A DNA stretch of 12,812 nucleotides from Armatimonadota bacterium (GCA_020696885.1 JAJFMS010000018.1:1-12812), one strand, 5' to 3'. Positions 1-7,191 are shown, counted from the first letter of the stretch. Translations and numbers: made by a program. Notes: generated by a model from the letters alone, not told the origin.

Positions 1-288
1 CTGGACCGGATCCTCGCGGAGCCGTGGTGGCGCGAGGGCCTGGAGGAGGTGAGCGTGCTGGAGCGGCGGATCCCAGCCGGTTGGGGCGGGGAGTTCCGGC
101 TCTACCGGGACAGCATGAATCCGGTGATGACCGCCCGGTTCATGCGCGCCGGCCGCATCGCGCACCGCAGCCCGTGCGTGCGGGGCCTCTACCTGGCGGG
201 CAGCTCCACGCATCCGGGGCAGTGGGTGAGCTTCTGCGCCATCTCCGGGGTCCTGGCCGCGGACCGCATCGTGGAGGACCTGGCTTGA
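1..288 (+). CDS. C-terminal part of a CrtI/phytoene-desaturase-like FAD-dependent oxidoreductase (5' end outside window)
   Basis: The frame is open from the first base and ends at TGA 286-288, leaving 95 residues of a C-terminus; the true start lies left of the window. The diagnostic stretch is GLYLAGSSTHPGQWVSF followed by an AISGVLAADRI helix. This matches the closing FAD-binding segment of phytoene desaturases, carotenoid isomerases and related NAD(P)/FAD amine-oxidase-fold enzymes, where a conserved GxxTHPG motif is followed by a helix ending in AAdri. Such enzymes desaturate, saturate or isomerise polyene or lipid substrates, usually at the membrane. The N-terminal Rossmann GxGxxG motif is not in the window, so substrate and exact subfamily are open. 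The stop overlaps the start of the next gene (TGATG), so the two are almost certainly co-transcribed and translationally coupled. The family assignment is firm; a role in carotenoid synthesis is inference. Confidence 0.85.
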   Translation: MDRILAEPWWREGLEEVSVLERRIPAGWGGEFRLYRDSMNPVMTARFMRAGRIAHRSPCVRGLYLAGSSTHPGQWVSFCAISGVLAADRIVEDLA

Positions 289-1109
289 TGCTGCTGCCCA
301 CCCGGATCGAGACGGTGGACAGCCACCCCCTCCGCGTGGCGCGGCTGGGGAGCGGACCGCCGCTGGTGCTCCTCCACGGCTATCCGGAGAACCTCCAGAT
401 CTGGTGCGAGGCCGCGCCGCTGCTGGCGCGCGAGTTCGAGGTGTTCGCTTTCGACTGGCCCGGGCTGGGTTACAGCGACCCCTGGCGCGGCGGGACCACG
501 CCCACGCACATGGCCGGACGGCTGCGGGCGCTGCTGGACCACTGGGGGCTGGAGCGGGCGGTGATTGCCGGGATGGACATGGGCGGGCAGCCCGCGCTGG
601 CGTTTGCGGCCACCTACCCGGAGCGAACGCGCGGCGTGGTGGTGCTGAACTCCCTGGCGATGCCGGAGGAGAAGACCTCCTGGGAGATCGCCGTGCTGCG
701 GAAGTTCGGCTGGAACCGGTTCATCCTCCGCCGGATGCCGCACGCGGTCTTCTTCCGCGCGCAGCATACGTTCCTCCCGGCGGGCGTCCGCCTATCGCGG
801 GAGCTGCGGGAGGACTTCTGGCAGGCGTTCCGGCAGCCGGAGGTAAGGAAGTTCCTGGTGCGGATGTGCGCCGGCTACCAGGGCACCCTGCCGAAGCTGG
901 AGGCGCAGTATCCCTCCATCCGGTGTCCGGTGCTGGCGCTGTGGGGAGAGAAGGACCGGCACTTCCCACCGGTGCATGCGGAGCGGCTGCACACGCTGAT
1001 TCCCGGATGCGGATTGGAGGTGCTTCCGGGTGCGGAGCACTGGATGGCCTGGTACCGGGCGGCGGAGGTGGCGGAGCGGATTGGGGCGTTTGCGCGGGGG
1101 TGCAGTTAA
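288..1109 (+). CDS. alpha/beta-hydrolase with Asp nucleophile (epoxide hydrolase / haloalkane dehalogenase-like)
   Basis: The protein has 273 residues. The start ATG at 288 overlaps the upstream stop (TGATG), and a GGAGG at 273-277 sits 10 nt before it. The alpha/beta-hydrolase fold is clear: oxyanion motif HGYPEN (residues 30-35), FDWPGLGYSD (55-64), nucleophile elbow AGMDMGG (94-100), acid in WGEKD (219-223) and catalytic His in GAEHW (248-252). The likely triad is D97-D223-H251. The elbow carries Asp instead of Ser, as in epoxide hydrolases and haloalkane dehalogenases, which use a covalent ester intermediate with Asp. The Trp that usually follows the nucleophile in haloalkane dehalogenases is Met here, which argues against dehalogenation. 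A cap region lies at about 125-205. No signal peptide is visible, so it is probably cytoplasmic. Coupling to the desaturase suggests a substrate from the same pathway, possibly an oxidised isoprenoid or lipid; that part is inference. Confidence 0.88.
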   Translation: MLLPTRIETVDSHPLRVARLGSGPPLVLLHGYPENLQIWCEAAPLLAREFEVFAFDWPGLGYSDPWRGGTTPTHMAGRLRALLDHWGLERAVIAGMDMGGQPALAFAATYPERTRGVVVLNSLAMPEEKTSWEIAVLRKFGWNRFILRRMPHAVFFRAQHTFLPAGVRLSRELREDFWQAFRQPEVRKFLVRMCAGYQGTLPKLEAQYPSIRCPVLALWGEKDRHFPPVHAERLHTLIPGCGLEVLPGAEHWMAWYRAAEVAERIGAFARGCS

Positions 1110-1112
1110 TCA

Positions 1113-1202
1113 GGAAGCCTGGAAGCCTGGAAGGATAGCAGGAGAACGCGGCCGTAAGGCCGCACCCGGCCCCCAACACTCCCATACTCCATTACTCCAC
1201 CA
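1113..1202. repeat. Intergenic composite repeat: 8-bp tandem, GC hairpin, CTCC-rich tract (copy 1)
   Basis: The gap between the hydrolase and the convergent CHAT gene holds tandem GGAAGCCT units (1113-1120, 1121-1128, partial third), then the perfect stem at 1148-1163, then a pyrimidine tract with near-repeats of ACTCCAT. The same order of parts (8-bp tandem, GC palindrome, CTCCCA-type tract, shared word CCATACTCC at 1182-1190) recurs at 12623-12699. This suggests one family of dispersed intergenic element. No coding capacity is visible. Confidence 0.45.
1148..1163. terminator. GC hairpin between convergent genes (possible bidirectional terminator)
   Basis: GCGGCC-GTAA-GGCCGC forms a perfect 6-bp stem closed by a GNRA-type tetraloop (GUAA in RNA). 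It lies 38 nt after the hydrolase stop and 98 nt beyond the end of the CHAT gene on the other strand. No T-tract follows on either strand, so it is not a classical intrinsic terminator; it may act as a 3'-end stabiliser or simply be part of the repeat. Confidence 0.35.
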
Positions 1203-1261
1203 CCCCGCCCCGGTCGCACTGCCGGTTCCGCGCAGTGTGCGTGCCATCTTGCGTGTAGCAG

Positions 1262-4200
1262 CTACTCCGGGGTTCCGGCGAGGATGAAGCCGGCCCAGAA
1301 GAACGGGTGCGCGGCACCGTTCTGGGCGCGGCGCTGGCGGATCACCTCGAGCTGTGCGCCGCGGAGGGCGGTGAGCTTCGGCTGCTTCGCTTTCAGGCCG
1401 GCGTAGACCCGCTGCATCAGCGTGCGGGTTGCTGCGTCGGGCACTTTGAAGAGGCTCATCAGCAGGGTCCGGGCGCCGGCGTATTGGAAGGCGCGGCGGA
1501 GACCGTACACCCCCTCGCCGCAGCGGATGTCGCCGAGGCCGCTCTCGCAGGCGCTTAGCACCACGAGCTCGGTGCCGCGCAGGTCCAGGGTGGCGATTTC
1601 TTCCGCCGTTACCCAGCCGTCTTCGCCGGCGCCGCCCAGCCGGTTCGCGCCCGCCAGCACGAGCCCGGAGCGCAGGAACGGGTTCTCCACGCCCCGGAGC
1701 CGGCCCAGCCCGACGGCGGCGGCGGAGTCGGCGCGAACGTCTACCCGGGCCTCGCGGTCTTCCGGCGTGAGCTTCTGGTCCGGGAGGTAGAAGCCGTGGG
1801 TGGCCAGGTGCAGCAGCCGGGGAGCGGGCAGGTGCTTCAGGGCCTTCTCCAGGGCCCGGGGGCCGGTGAAGGCGCGGACAGGACCGTAGGGGCTCCCCTG
1901 CAGGGTGCGTTGCACGTCCGCTGCTTCGCCGGCGGCGCCGGGCAGCGCTACCCACTTCATGGCGCGCAGGTCACGCGAGAGGCCGCGGGTGGTCTCTGCG
2001 GGGACCGATGTAACTGCGCGTGCGGCGGGCTGGAGGTCGAAGTCCGGCCCGGCGAAGACCACCGTGCCTTTCGCCACGGCGCCCGCGGGTCGCAGCAGGT
2101 CCCGACCGCTGGAGAGGTAGGCGCAGGCGTAGCGCTCGATCAGGTATTTGCCATCCCGGTCCACCAGGGCTTCGAACGGGAGGCGGTTCAGCTCCCCGTC
2201 GGGGCAGAGGTAGAGGCGCCGGGCGCTGCCCAGCAGCGGAAGCAGCGGCGCGAAAAGCTTCTGGTGCAGCGTCTCGGACGACTCTCGAAGGGACTGCACC
2301 GCCTCCTGCTCGCCGGTGCGGCGGGCTGCTTGCGAGGCGCGCTCCAGGCTGCGGCCACCGCGCTCGATGTCCCGGCGGAAGTCGGCGACCAGCGCGTCGA
2401 TCTCGTCTGCGTCGCCCAGGTCGACCGGCCGCGCGCGAGCGGCGGGATCCGGGCTGAGCACAAAGGCCAGGTAGTGCCACCGCCGGCCCGCGCCCTTGCC
2501 GATGCCGTAGTCGAAGGTCCGGTGGAACTGCACCAGCGCGGAGCCGGCCGGCAGGCGCTTGCGCAGCCCAACGGCGGTGAGCTGGGTGCCGGTACCGGCC
2601 CCTCCGGCGGGCAGGGCGAGATTGAGCTGGCTCTCCAGGCGCCGCTGTCGCTCCTGCAGGGCGGCGGTTTCTGCCGTGGCTTCACCGTCCGCTCGCAGCG
2701 CGAGGGAGCTCAGCCGCTGCCGGAGGGCGCCGAGCTGTGCGAGTTGACCGGGCAGCTTCGGGTCGGTGCGCAGCCGGCGGCGAGCCGCCTGCCAGCGATA
2801 GACGGCGTCCTCGATGAGGCCCTTGTCGCGCAGGATCAGGGTGAGCGCTCGCTCCTCGTCCTTCGGATCCAGCGAGTCCGCCGCGGCCAGTGCTGCCCAG
2901 AGCGCGTCCGCGCCGCCGCGGTGGGCGCCGAGATACTGGAGGAGGGACTCCTCGGACGACGCCACGTCCGGGCGCAGTGCGGTCTCCATCCGGCGCTCGA
3001 AGGCGCGGCAGAGCAGCGGCAGTGCCTCGGAGACGCGGTGGCTGCGGGCGAGCAGGAGGCCGAGGTCGCCGGGGGTGTAGACGTGGAGATCGTCCGTGCC
3101 GTACGGCTGCGCGTCCAGCACGGCCAGCGCCTTCCGGTAGCACTCTTCCGCCTTCGGGGCCGCTCCCTTTCGATCGTAGAGCGTGGCGGCGGCGAAGCGG
3201 AGCGACGCGCGCGAGACGCGCAGGCGAGCGAGCAGCTCGGGCGGCGCCGCCTCGTAGTCCTGCTGCAGCGCGGTGAGCCGCTTCTCGGCGTCGTCATAGC
3301 GGCCGAGCCTGGTGAGCACGCTGACGTGGTTGAGCAGCAGCGTGGCGGAGCGCACGGGCCGGTATTCGGCCCCGAGAAGCTTGCGGTCCGCCTGTTCGAT
3401 GGCCTCGAAGGCCGCCTCCGCCTGCTCCCACCGTCCGGTGCGGGAGTAGATCACCGCGAGGTTACTCTGGTGGTCCAACTGCTCACGGCGGACGGCGGCG
3501 CGGCTCCCTTCCTGCTGCCGGATCAACTCCAGGTAGAGCTTCTCGGCCCGGTCGAGCTGGCCCACGTCCAGGTACGCTCGCGCCTGGGTGGCCAGCACGG
3601 CGAGGACGGCGGGGTGCGAGGGAGAGAGGCGCCGCTGGAGCGCTTCCAGGTTCTCGGTGATCAGCGATTCGGCGAGGGCGGGCTTCCCCTGCTGCCGGTA
3701 GACGATGGCGAGCTGCAGGTTGATGCCGGCGGCCAGGGCGGGGGTCTCCGGGTGGGCGGCTTCCATCCCCGCTGCCGCCTGCTTCAGTGCGATCGCCGCT
3801 TCGTCGAGGAGCCCGAGGCGGCGGTAGAGGCTCCCGATGCTGGACAGCGCGTTGAAGTAGCCGGCATCCTTTTCTCCCGGGGCTTTTCGCAGGAGAGTGA
3901 GCGCCGCGAGCCGCTTGAGTTTGGCAGCGTCGAACTCCGCTTCCTGCTCGTCCAGGTCCGCGAGGTGGAGCAGGCTCGTGGCATAGCGTGGGTCCTGTTC
4001 GCCGTACCGCTTCTTCCGGAGCTCGGCCGCGCGAAGGTAGGAGGCCTTCGCTTCCGGGAGCTGCTCCAACCGGCCCTGGACGTCACCGAGGGCATCGAGG
4101 GCTTCGATCGCCGCCTCCGAGTCGCCGCGGCCTGCGGCCACGAGCGAGGTAATCGACTCCCGTAAGATAAGAGCGGCCTCGGGGTACTGGGCGCTGAAGA

Positions 4201-4708
4201 AGTAGACCTCGGCCAGGTGCTTCCGCAGCTCCGCGGCGCCCTTCGCATCACCGGGGGTCAGGGCAGCGTGGAGGCGCAGCGCTTCGCGGTAGAGCGCCTC
4301 GGCCCGGTCGAAGATCGCGGCGAACTGGTAGAAGCCGGCGGCATACGTTACCGCTTCCGCGTACTCCTCGTGCTGCTCCCCGTGGAGCCGCTTGCAGAGC
4401 GCGAGGCCCCGCTCGAACAGGTCCGCGGCGGCCGGCACGTCACCGTTCTGCCACAGCAGGAACGCCAGGAACTGGACGTCTTCCAGCACGGCGGGATGCT
4501 GCGCCCCCAGCGCTTCCTCGCGCAGCACCAGGGCACGGCGGGCGGCGACCAGGGCTTCGGGGAGCCGCTTCTGCTGGAAGAGGACCGCAGAGCGCTCCGC
4601 ATGGCGCTCCGCTTCTTCGTTAGACCCGGAAGCGGGAAGGCAGAGCAGTGGAAGCAGGCAGAGCGCCAGCAGCCCGGGGATCCAGCCGGCTCGGAACGGG
4701 AAGGACAT
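1262..4708 (-). CDS. Exported TPR-CHAT domain protein (caspase-like protease candidate)
   Basis: The protein has 1148 residues. ATG at 4708 is the first in-frame start; an in-frame TGA lies four codons upstream. Residues 1-29 look like a Sec signal peptide: Arg6, a hydrophobic run rich in Leu, then PASGS. No good lipobox is present. Residues about 30-600 are helical TPR repeats with the usual A..L/Y/EA spacing, followed by a helical linker (about 610-710). The CHAT domain occupies about 815-1147. Both catalytic positions of the caspase-like fold are kept: His971 in ATHG and Cys1054 in LSACESG, and the C-terminal HPFFWAGFILAG motif is typical. CHAT proteins are caspase/separase-related cysteine peptidases; in characterised bacterial systems they cleave gasdermins or act with Cas proteins. 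This one is predicted to be exported, which is unlike those cytosolic cases. No gasdermin-like gene is seen nearby. It lies downstream of a GspC-like gene on the same strand. The start has no obvious Shine-Dalgarno site. Substrate unknown. Confidence 0.93.
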   Translation of the reverse strand: MSFPFRAGWIPGLLALCLLPLLCLPASGSNEEAERHAERSAVLFQQKRLPEALVAARRALVLREEALGAQHPAVLEDVQFLAFLLWQNGDVPAAADLFERGLALCKRLHGEQHEEYAEAVTYAAGFYQFAAIFDRAEALYREALRLHAALTPGDAKGAAELRKHLAEVYFFSAQYPEAALILRESITSLVAAGRGDSEAAIEALDALGDVQGRLEQLPEAKASYLRAAELRKKRYGEQDPRYATSLLHLADLDEQEAEFDAAKLKRLAALTLLRKAPGEKDAGYFNALSSIGSLYRRLGLLDEAAIALKQAAAGMEAAHPETPALAAGINLQLAIVYRQQGKPALAESLITENLEALQRRLSPSHPAVLAVLATQARAYLDVGQLDRAEKLYLELIRQQEGSRAAVRREQLDHQSNLAVIYSRTGRWEQAEAAFEAIEQADRKLLGAEYRPVRSATLLLNHVSVLTRLGRYDDAEKRLTALQQDYEAAPPELLARLRVSRASLRFAAATLYDRKGAAPKAEECYRKALAVLDAQPYGTDDLHVYTPGDLGLLLARSHRVSEALPLLCRAFERRMETALRPDVASSEESLLQYLGAHRGGADALWAALAAADSLDPKDEERALTLILRDKGLIEDAVYRWQAARRRLRTDPKLPGQLAQLGALRQRLSSLALRADGEATAETAALQERQRRLESQLNLALPAGGAGTGTQLTAVGLRKRLPAGSALVQFHRTFDYGIGKGAGRRWHYLAFVLSPDPAARARPVDLGDADEIDALVADFRRDIERGGRSLERASQAARRTGEQEAVQSLRESSETLHQKLFAPLLPLLGSARRLYLCPDGELNRLPFEALVDRDGKYLIERYACAYLSSGRDLLRPAGAVAKGTVVFAGPDFDLQPAARAVTSVPAETTRGLSRDLRAMKWVALPGAAGEAADVQRTLQGSPYGPVRAFTGPRALEKALKHLPAPRLLHLATHGFYLPDQKLTPEDREARVDVRADSAAAVGLGRLRGVENPFLRSGLVLAGANRLGGAGEDGWVTAEEIATLDLRGTELVVLSACESGLGDIRCGEGVYGLRRAFQYAGARTLLMSLFKVPDAATRTLMQRVYAGLKAKQPKLTALRGAQLEVIRQRRAQNGAAHPFFWAGFILAGTPE

Positions 4709-4804
4709 CGCGGCACTCGGTCAAGACAGCAGCCGGGCGGAGGTGTCCACCCGGTAGTCGTTGACCGGGGAAGGGGGAAGGTCCCTCCACCTCGGGAAAG
4801 TCAA

Positions 4805-4913
4805 CCACAGATGAACACGGATAAACACAGATGGAAAGAGAGGGAAGCGAGCCGGAAATCCCGGTTCGCATTCCACTCCCTCCCCATCCGTGTCCATCTG
4901 TGTGTATCTGTGG
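4805..4913. repeat. 109-bp near-palindromic intergenic repeat (ACACAGAT/ATCTGTGT type)
   Basis: The left arm at 4805-4834 begins CCACAGATG and contains spaced ACACGGAT and ACACAGAT units. The right arm at 4884-4913 is its inverted copy, matching at 24 of 30 positions. The inner part also pairs imperfectly, with a core GCGAGCCGG-AAATC-CCGGTTCGC-like hairpin at about 4848-4869, so the whole element can fold as one long stem. Repeats of this wording (CACAGAT with about 10-bp spacing) are widespread in intergenic DNA of many large bacterial genomes; that is general knowledge. It lies between two co-directional - strand genes and could limit read-through into the CHAT gene. A related TGCGGYTAA-ending tract follows (4929-4951). 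Confidence 0.8.
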
Positions 4914-4963
4914 TTTCTTCTCTCCGCGCCCTCTGCGTCTCTGCGGTTAATCCCGAGATCCCG

Positions 4964-6142
4964 CTAGCGCTGGCGCGTGCCGGTAGTGCGGCCGATGTTG
5001 TTCTGGGCCATGCCGAACGCCGCGCCGGAGCTGCTGCCGATGCGGCGCTGCGTCTGCGGGTTGGAGATGGCAGCCGGCATGGGCTGGGCCGGGGTGTCGC
5101 CCGTCAACTGGCCGCCGCGTCGCCGTGCGGTCTGCGGGTTGGAAGTGGGACCGGAGGTGCCGGCCGCGAACTGGCTGGTGTTGCTGGAGCCGCCGCGTCC
5201 GCCGCCGAAGCCGCCACCACTGAAGCCGCCGCCGCCACCGCCGGAGAAACCGCCGCCCGAGCGGCTTCGGCCGCTGTTCGAACTCATGGTGTTGCCGCCG
5301 CGGAGTCCGGAGAAGCCGGAGTTACCGGAGTTGCTGCTGAACGAGGAGCCGCCCGAGCCGCCCCCGAAGGACGAGGCGCCCATGGAGCCAAAGTTGCCGC
5401 GGTTTCGGCCGCCGCCCCAGCTGCTGCCACCACCAGCGCCGCCGGCGCCACCCCAGCCGCTGCGGCGACCGCCACCCTGTGAACCCTGGCCACCGGCGCC
5501 GTTCCTACCGCGGCGTCCGCCGCCAAACGGGTCCATGCCGGCCGCATCATCGCCAACGGAGGTGGAGGCCACTTGCACCGGGATCTGCTTGTCACCCAGG
5601 CGGAGGAGGTAGTCTTCGCCGCCACCGGTGAGCACCACCGCTTCCGGCTCGATCTCTTTAATGGTGAGCCCGAACGCCCGGTCGCCCACTTCAGCCAGCT
5701 CGCGCTCCTGGCTGTCTACGTTCACCAGCCAGGCGGTCTCCACGTCGCCCCGGTTCGTCACCCCCATCAGGGCGATGCTCTTTACCGGGCTCACCGGCTG
5801 CGGGGCCGGCGCCGGGGCCGGCGTCTTGACTTCGGTGACCGTGGGGGCCGGAGTTACGGCGGGCAGCCGCGGCGCAGTAATGCGCGCAGGCGCCGGAGTG
5901 GAGCTCTTCTTCGCCGGTGCGGGGAGGGAGATCCGGGGGGCGCCGTAGGAAGGCGCCGTATCCAGCAGCGGATCGGACTCCGGGACGGAAGTAGCGAGGC
6001 GTTCGGCGAGCGTGCGGAGCTGGGCCGGGTTGGGGCCGGAGACCTTCGGTTCCGTGCGATACACGGTTCCCGCCCACGCAGCCCCGGCGACGAGGACGCC
6101 TGCGGCCGCCAGCAGCCGGACATGGTTCATCTGAGTTCGCAT
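4964..6142 (-). CDS. GspC/PulC-like membrane-anchored protein with long Gly/Ser-rich tail
   Basis: The protein has 392 residues from ATG 6142, chosen because GGCGAGAAG precedes it and a hydrophobic segment follows at once; an in-frame GTG at 6190 would add 16 residues. Segments in order: a signal or anchor helix at 9-25; a Pro/Ala-rich linker at 62-120; and a compact beta domain at 121-190. In that domain, IALMGVTNRG, VGDRAFGLTIKEIEPEAVVL and LLRLGDKQIPV resemble the HR domain of GspC/PulC and the PilP family of type II secretion and type IV pilus systems. A low-complexity region at 205-320 is dominated by Gly, Ser and Arg. The C-terminus repeats SNPQT-x-RR twice (334-341 and 360-367). The Gly-rich extension is unusual for GspC/PilP. 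No other secretion or pilus gene is in the window, so a pilus or secretion role is inferred from the fold only. It sits upstream of the TPR-CHAT gene on the same strand, 255 bp away, with the long palindrome between. Confidence 0.82.
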   Translation of the reverse strand: MRTQMNHVRLLAAAGVLVAGAAWAGTVYRTEPKVSGPNPAQLRTLAERLATSVPESDPLLDTAPSYGAPRISLPAPAKKSSTPAPARITAPRLPAVTPAPTVTEVKTPAPAPAPQPVSPVKSIALMGVTNRGDVETAWLVNVDSQERELAEVGDRAFGLTIKEIEPEAVVLTGGGEDYLLRLGDKQIPVQVASTSVGDDAAGMDPFGGGRRGRNGAGGQGSQGGGRRSGWGGAGGAGGGSSWGGGRNRGNFGSMGASSFGGGSGGSSFSSNSGNSGFSGLRGGNTMSSNSGRSRSGGGFSGGGGGGFSGGGFGGGRGGSSNTSQFAAGTSGPTSNPQTARRRGGQLTGDTPAQPMPAAISNPQTQRRIGSSSGAAFGMAQNNIGRTTGTRQR

Positions 6143-6219
6143 AGTTACTTCTCGCCGCGTCCCAAAGAGTGAACCGCCGCTGGGGCTCACCTCGCCTTCG
6201 TCTCTACAAAGAACCTACG

Positions 6220-6239
6220 CGCTTTTCATGAAGAAAGCG
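6220..6239. promoter_or_regulatory. Candidate operator dyad upstream of the GspC-like gene
   Basis: CGCTTTTCATGAAGAAAGCG is an imperfect palindrome with matching CGCTTT/AAAGCG arms around a TCATGA centre. It is AT-rich compared with its GC-rich surroundings and lies 78 bp before the ATG of the - strand gene, close to where a promoter would be expected. Binding of a dimeric regulator is an inference from symmetry and position only. Confidence 0.28.
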
Positions 6240-6402
6240 TGAAGGTTACGGCCTCCGGACCCTGCCGCGGGGATTCGGGTTGCCTCTCGGGCACAACTCC
6301 ACAATCTCGCAATCTAGACGGTGAAAAGAATCGGGCCGCCGGCTCATCTATGTAGGTGAAGGCGCACCAACGCCCACCACCCGACCGGGTGAGCAATAAG
6401 AG

Positions 6403-6420
6403 CCGCGGCTGCTACCGCGG
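6403..6420. other. Hairpin in the leader of the secreted-protein gene
   Basis: CCGCGG-CTGCTA-CCGCGG gives a 6-bp perfect stem with a 6-nt loop, 12 nt after a second stem (6378-6391). Both lie about 100-140 nt before the start codon at 6516 and would be in its 5' UTR if transcription starts further upstream. The structure is seen in the sequence; a regulatory role is unproven. Confidence 0.3.
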
Positions 6421-6515
6421 ACCCCGAGCTGCAGCAGAACCGGATCGATCGCCTGAAAGGGCCGGCCGGCTGCTTCGCCCTGCTCCCACTTTGCACCGTC
6501 GCTCCAGGAGGGGTT

Positions 6516-7004
6516 ATGTCCGGTCGACTTCGTGACGACAGCAGTCGTCTGTGCGCGTCTCCCGCCCGGTTGTGCCGCCGCGGCCCCGGGGTCTCCCTGC
6601 TCGCCTTAGCCGCCGCCGCAGCCATGACTGCCACGCCGGCAGCGGCCCGGCGAGAGATGCCGGCGGTGAAAGGGATCTACTACGGCAGCTTCAGCAACTC
6701 GGACGGTCGCTTCATGCCCGCCGAGATCCGGTTGACCTGGCAGAACGGAAAACGGGTGGCCGGCTGGCTGGTGCTGAACGCGGCCATTCCGGAGATCCCG
6801 ATTGACGGCACCGTCTCGCCTTCCGGGGACCTGAGGCTCTCGGGGCGGAAGCGCACCCATAACACCACCTGGCGGGTGCGCCTGGCGGTCCAGTGTGTAG
6901 AGGGTCCCGGCGATCGCACGATGATCATCCGCGGCGGATACCGGCTCTCGGGCCGGACCTCGGAGCGCGGTGAGTGCGAGGTGCTAGGCCTGCGGGACTA
7001 CTGA
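6516..7004 (+). CDS. Secreted beta-rich protein of unknown function
   Basis: The protein has 162 residues. AGGAGGGG at 6506-6513 directly precedes ATG 6516, the strongest ribosome binding site in the window. The N-terminus has an Arg-rich stretch (about 25 residues), then the hydrophobic run VSLLALAAAAAMTA and a cleavage site around PAAA at 41-44, so export is likely. The mature part (about 118 residues) alternates hydrophobic and polar residues with frequent glycines: GIYYGSF, AEIRLTWQNGKRVAGWLVL, IDGTVSPSGDLRLSG, MIIRGGYRLSG. This pattern suits a small beta-barrel or beta-sandwich. Two Cys (127 and 153) could form a disulfide after export. I do not recognise a family and see no catalytic motif. 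It stands alone between the divergent region and the next unit. Confidence 0.85.
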   Translation: MSGRLRDDSSRLCASPARLCRRGPGVSLLALAAAAAMTATPAAARREMPAVKGIYYGSFSNSDGRFMPAEIRLTWQNGKRVAGWLVLNAAIPEIPIDGTVSPSGDLRLSGRKRTHNTTWRVRLAVQCVEGPGDRTMIIRGGYRLSGRTSERGECEVLGLRDY

Positions 7005-7191
7005 GGGCTAGGGCTTCCTCGCGTGATCCTGGCGGGTCCGGCGTGCTGTCCGGCGCTAGGCGTTCGCGGATCAAGTGTACCGGCAGGAGGTATCCTTTAC
7101 GCTGCTGAACGGTAGCGGCGGTCGGCTCGAGGGAGGCGTTGGCTAACCGTCCGCGGGAGGAGACCATCTGTGGGGGACGGATAAGCGGCGC

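Larger units (their letters stand above)
6143..6515. other. Divergent intergenic region with several dyads, no gene found
   Basis: This 373-bp stretch separates the - strand GspC-like gene from the + strand secreted-protein gene, so it should hold promoters for both. No frame looks coding. It contains an AT-richer dyad at 6220-6239, the stem CACCC-GACC-GGGTG at 6378-6391, the stem CCGCGG-CTGCTA-CCGCGG at 6403-6420 and a GCTGCAGC palindrome at 6428-6435. No consensus sigma-70 promoter stands out, and no riboswitch family I know fits. Confidence 0.6.

Noticed and set aside
1796..4165. A 789-codon open frame on the + strand, antisense to the CHAT gene
   Set aside because: Its protein is low-complexity (Gly, Arg, Val, Glu, Leu) with no domain pattern. 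It mirrors the codon bias of the well-supported CHAT gene on the other strand, as expected in GC-rich DNA.
4217..5482. A 421-codon + strand frame across the CHAT start, the palindrome and the Gly-rich gene
   Set aside because: It crosses unrelated features and its Ala-rich end is the antisense of the Gly-rich tail. No ribosome site or domain supports it.
4977..5612. A Pro-rich 211-codon + strand frame resembling a PPPPP-type protein
   Set aside because: The proline runs are simply the reverse complement of the glycine codons (GGN/CCN) of the GspC-like gene.
1262..6142. Gasdermin-CHAT or CRISPR-Craspase defence system
   Set aside because: No gasdermin-like small hydrophobic protein, Cas gene or CRISPR repeat lies nearby, and the CHAT protein has a signal peptide.
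6300..6440. Possible riboswitch (c-di-GMP or cobalamin type) in the leader region
   Set aside because: I looked for the conserved cores of the common classes and found none. Only generic stems are present.
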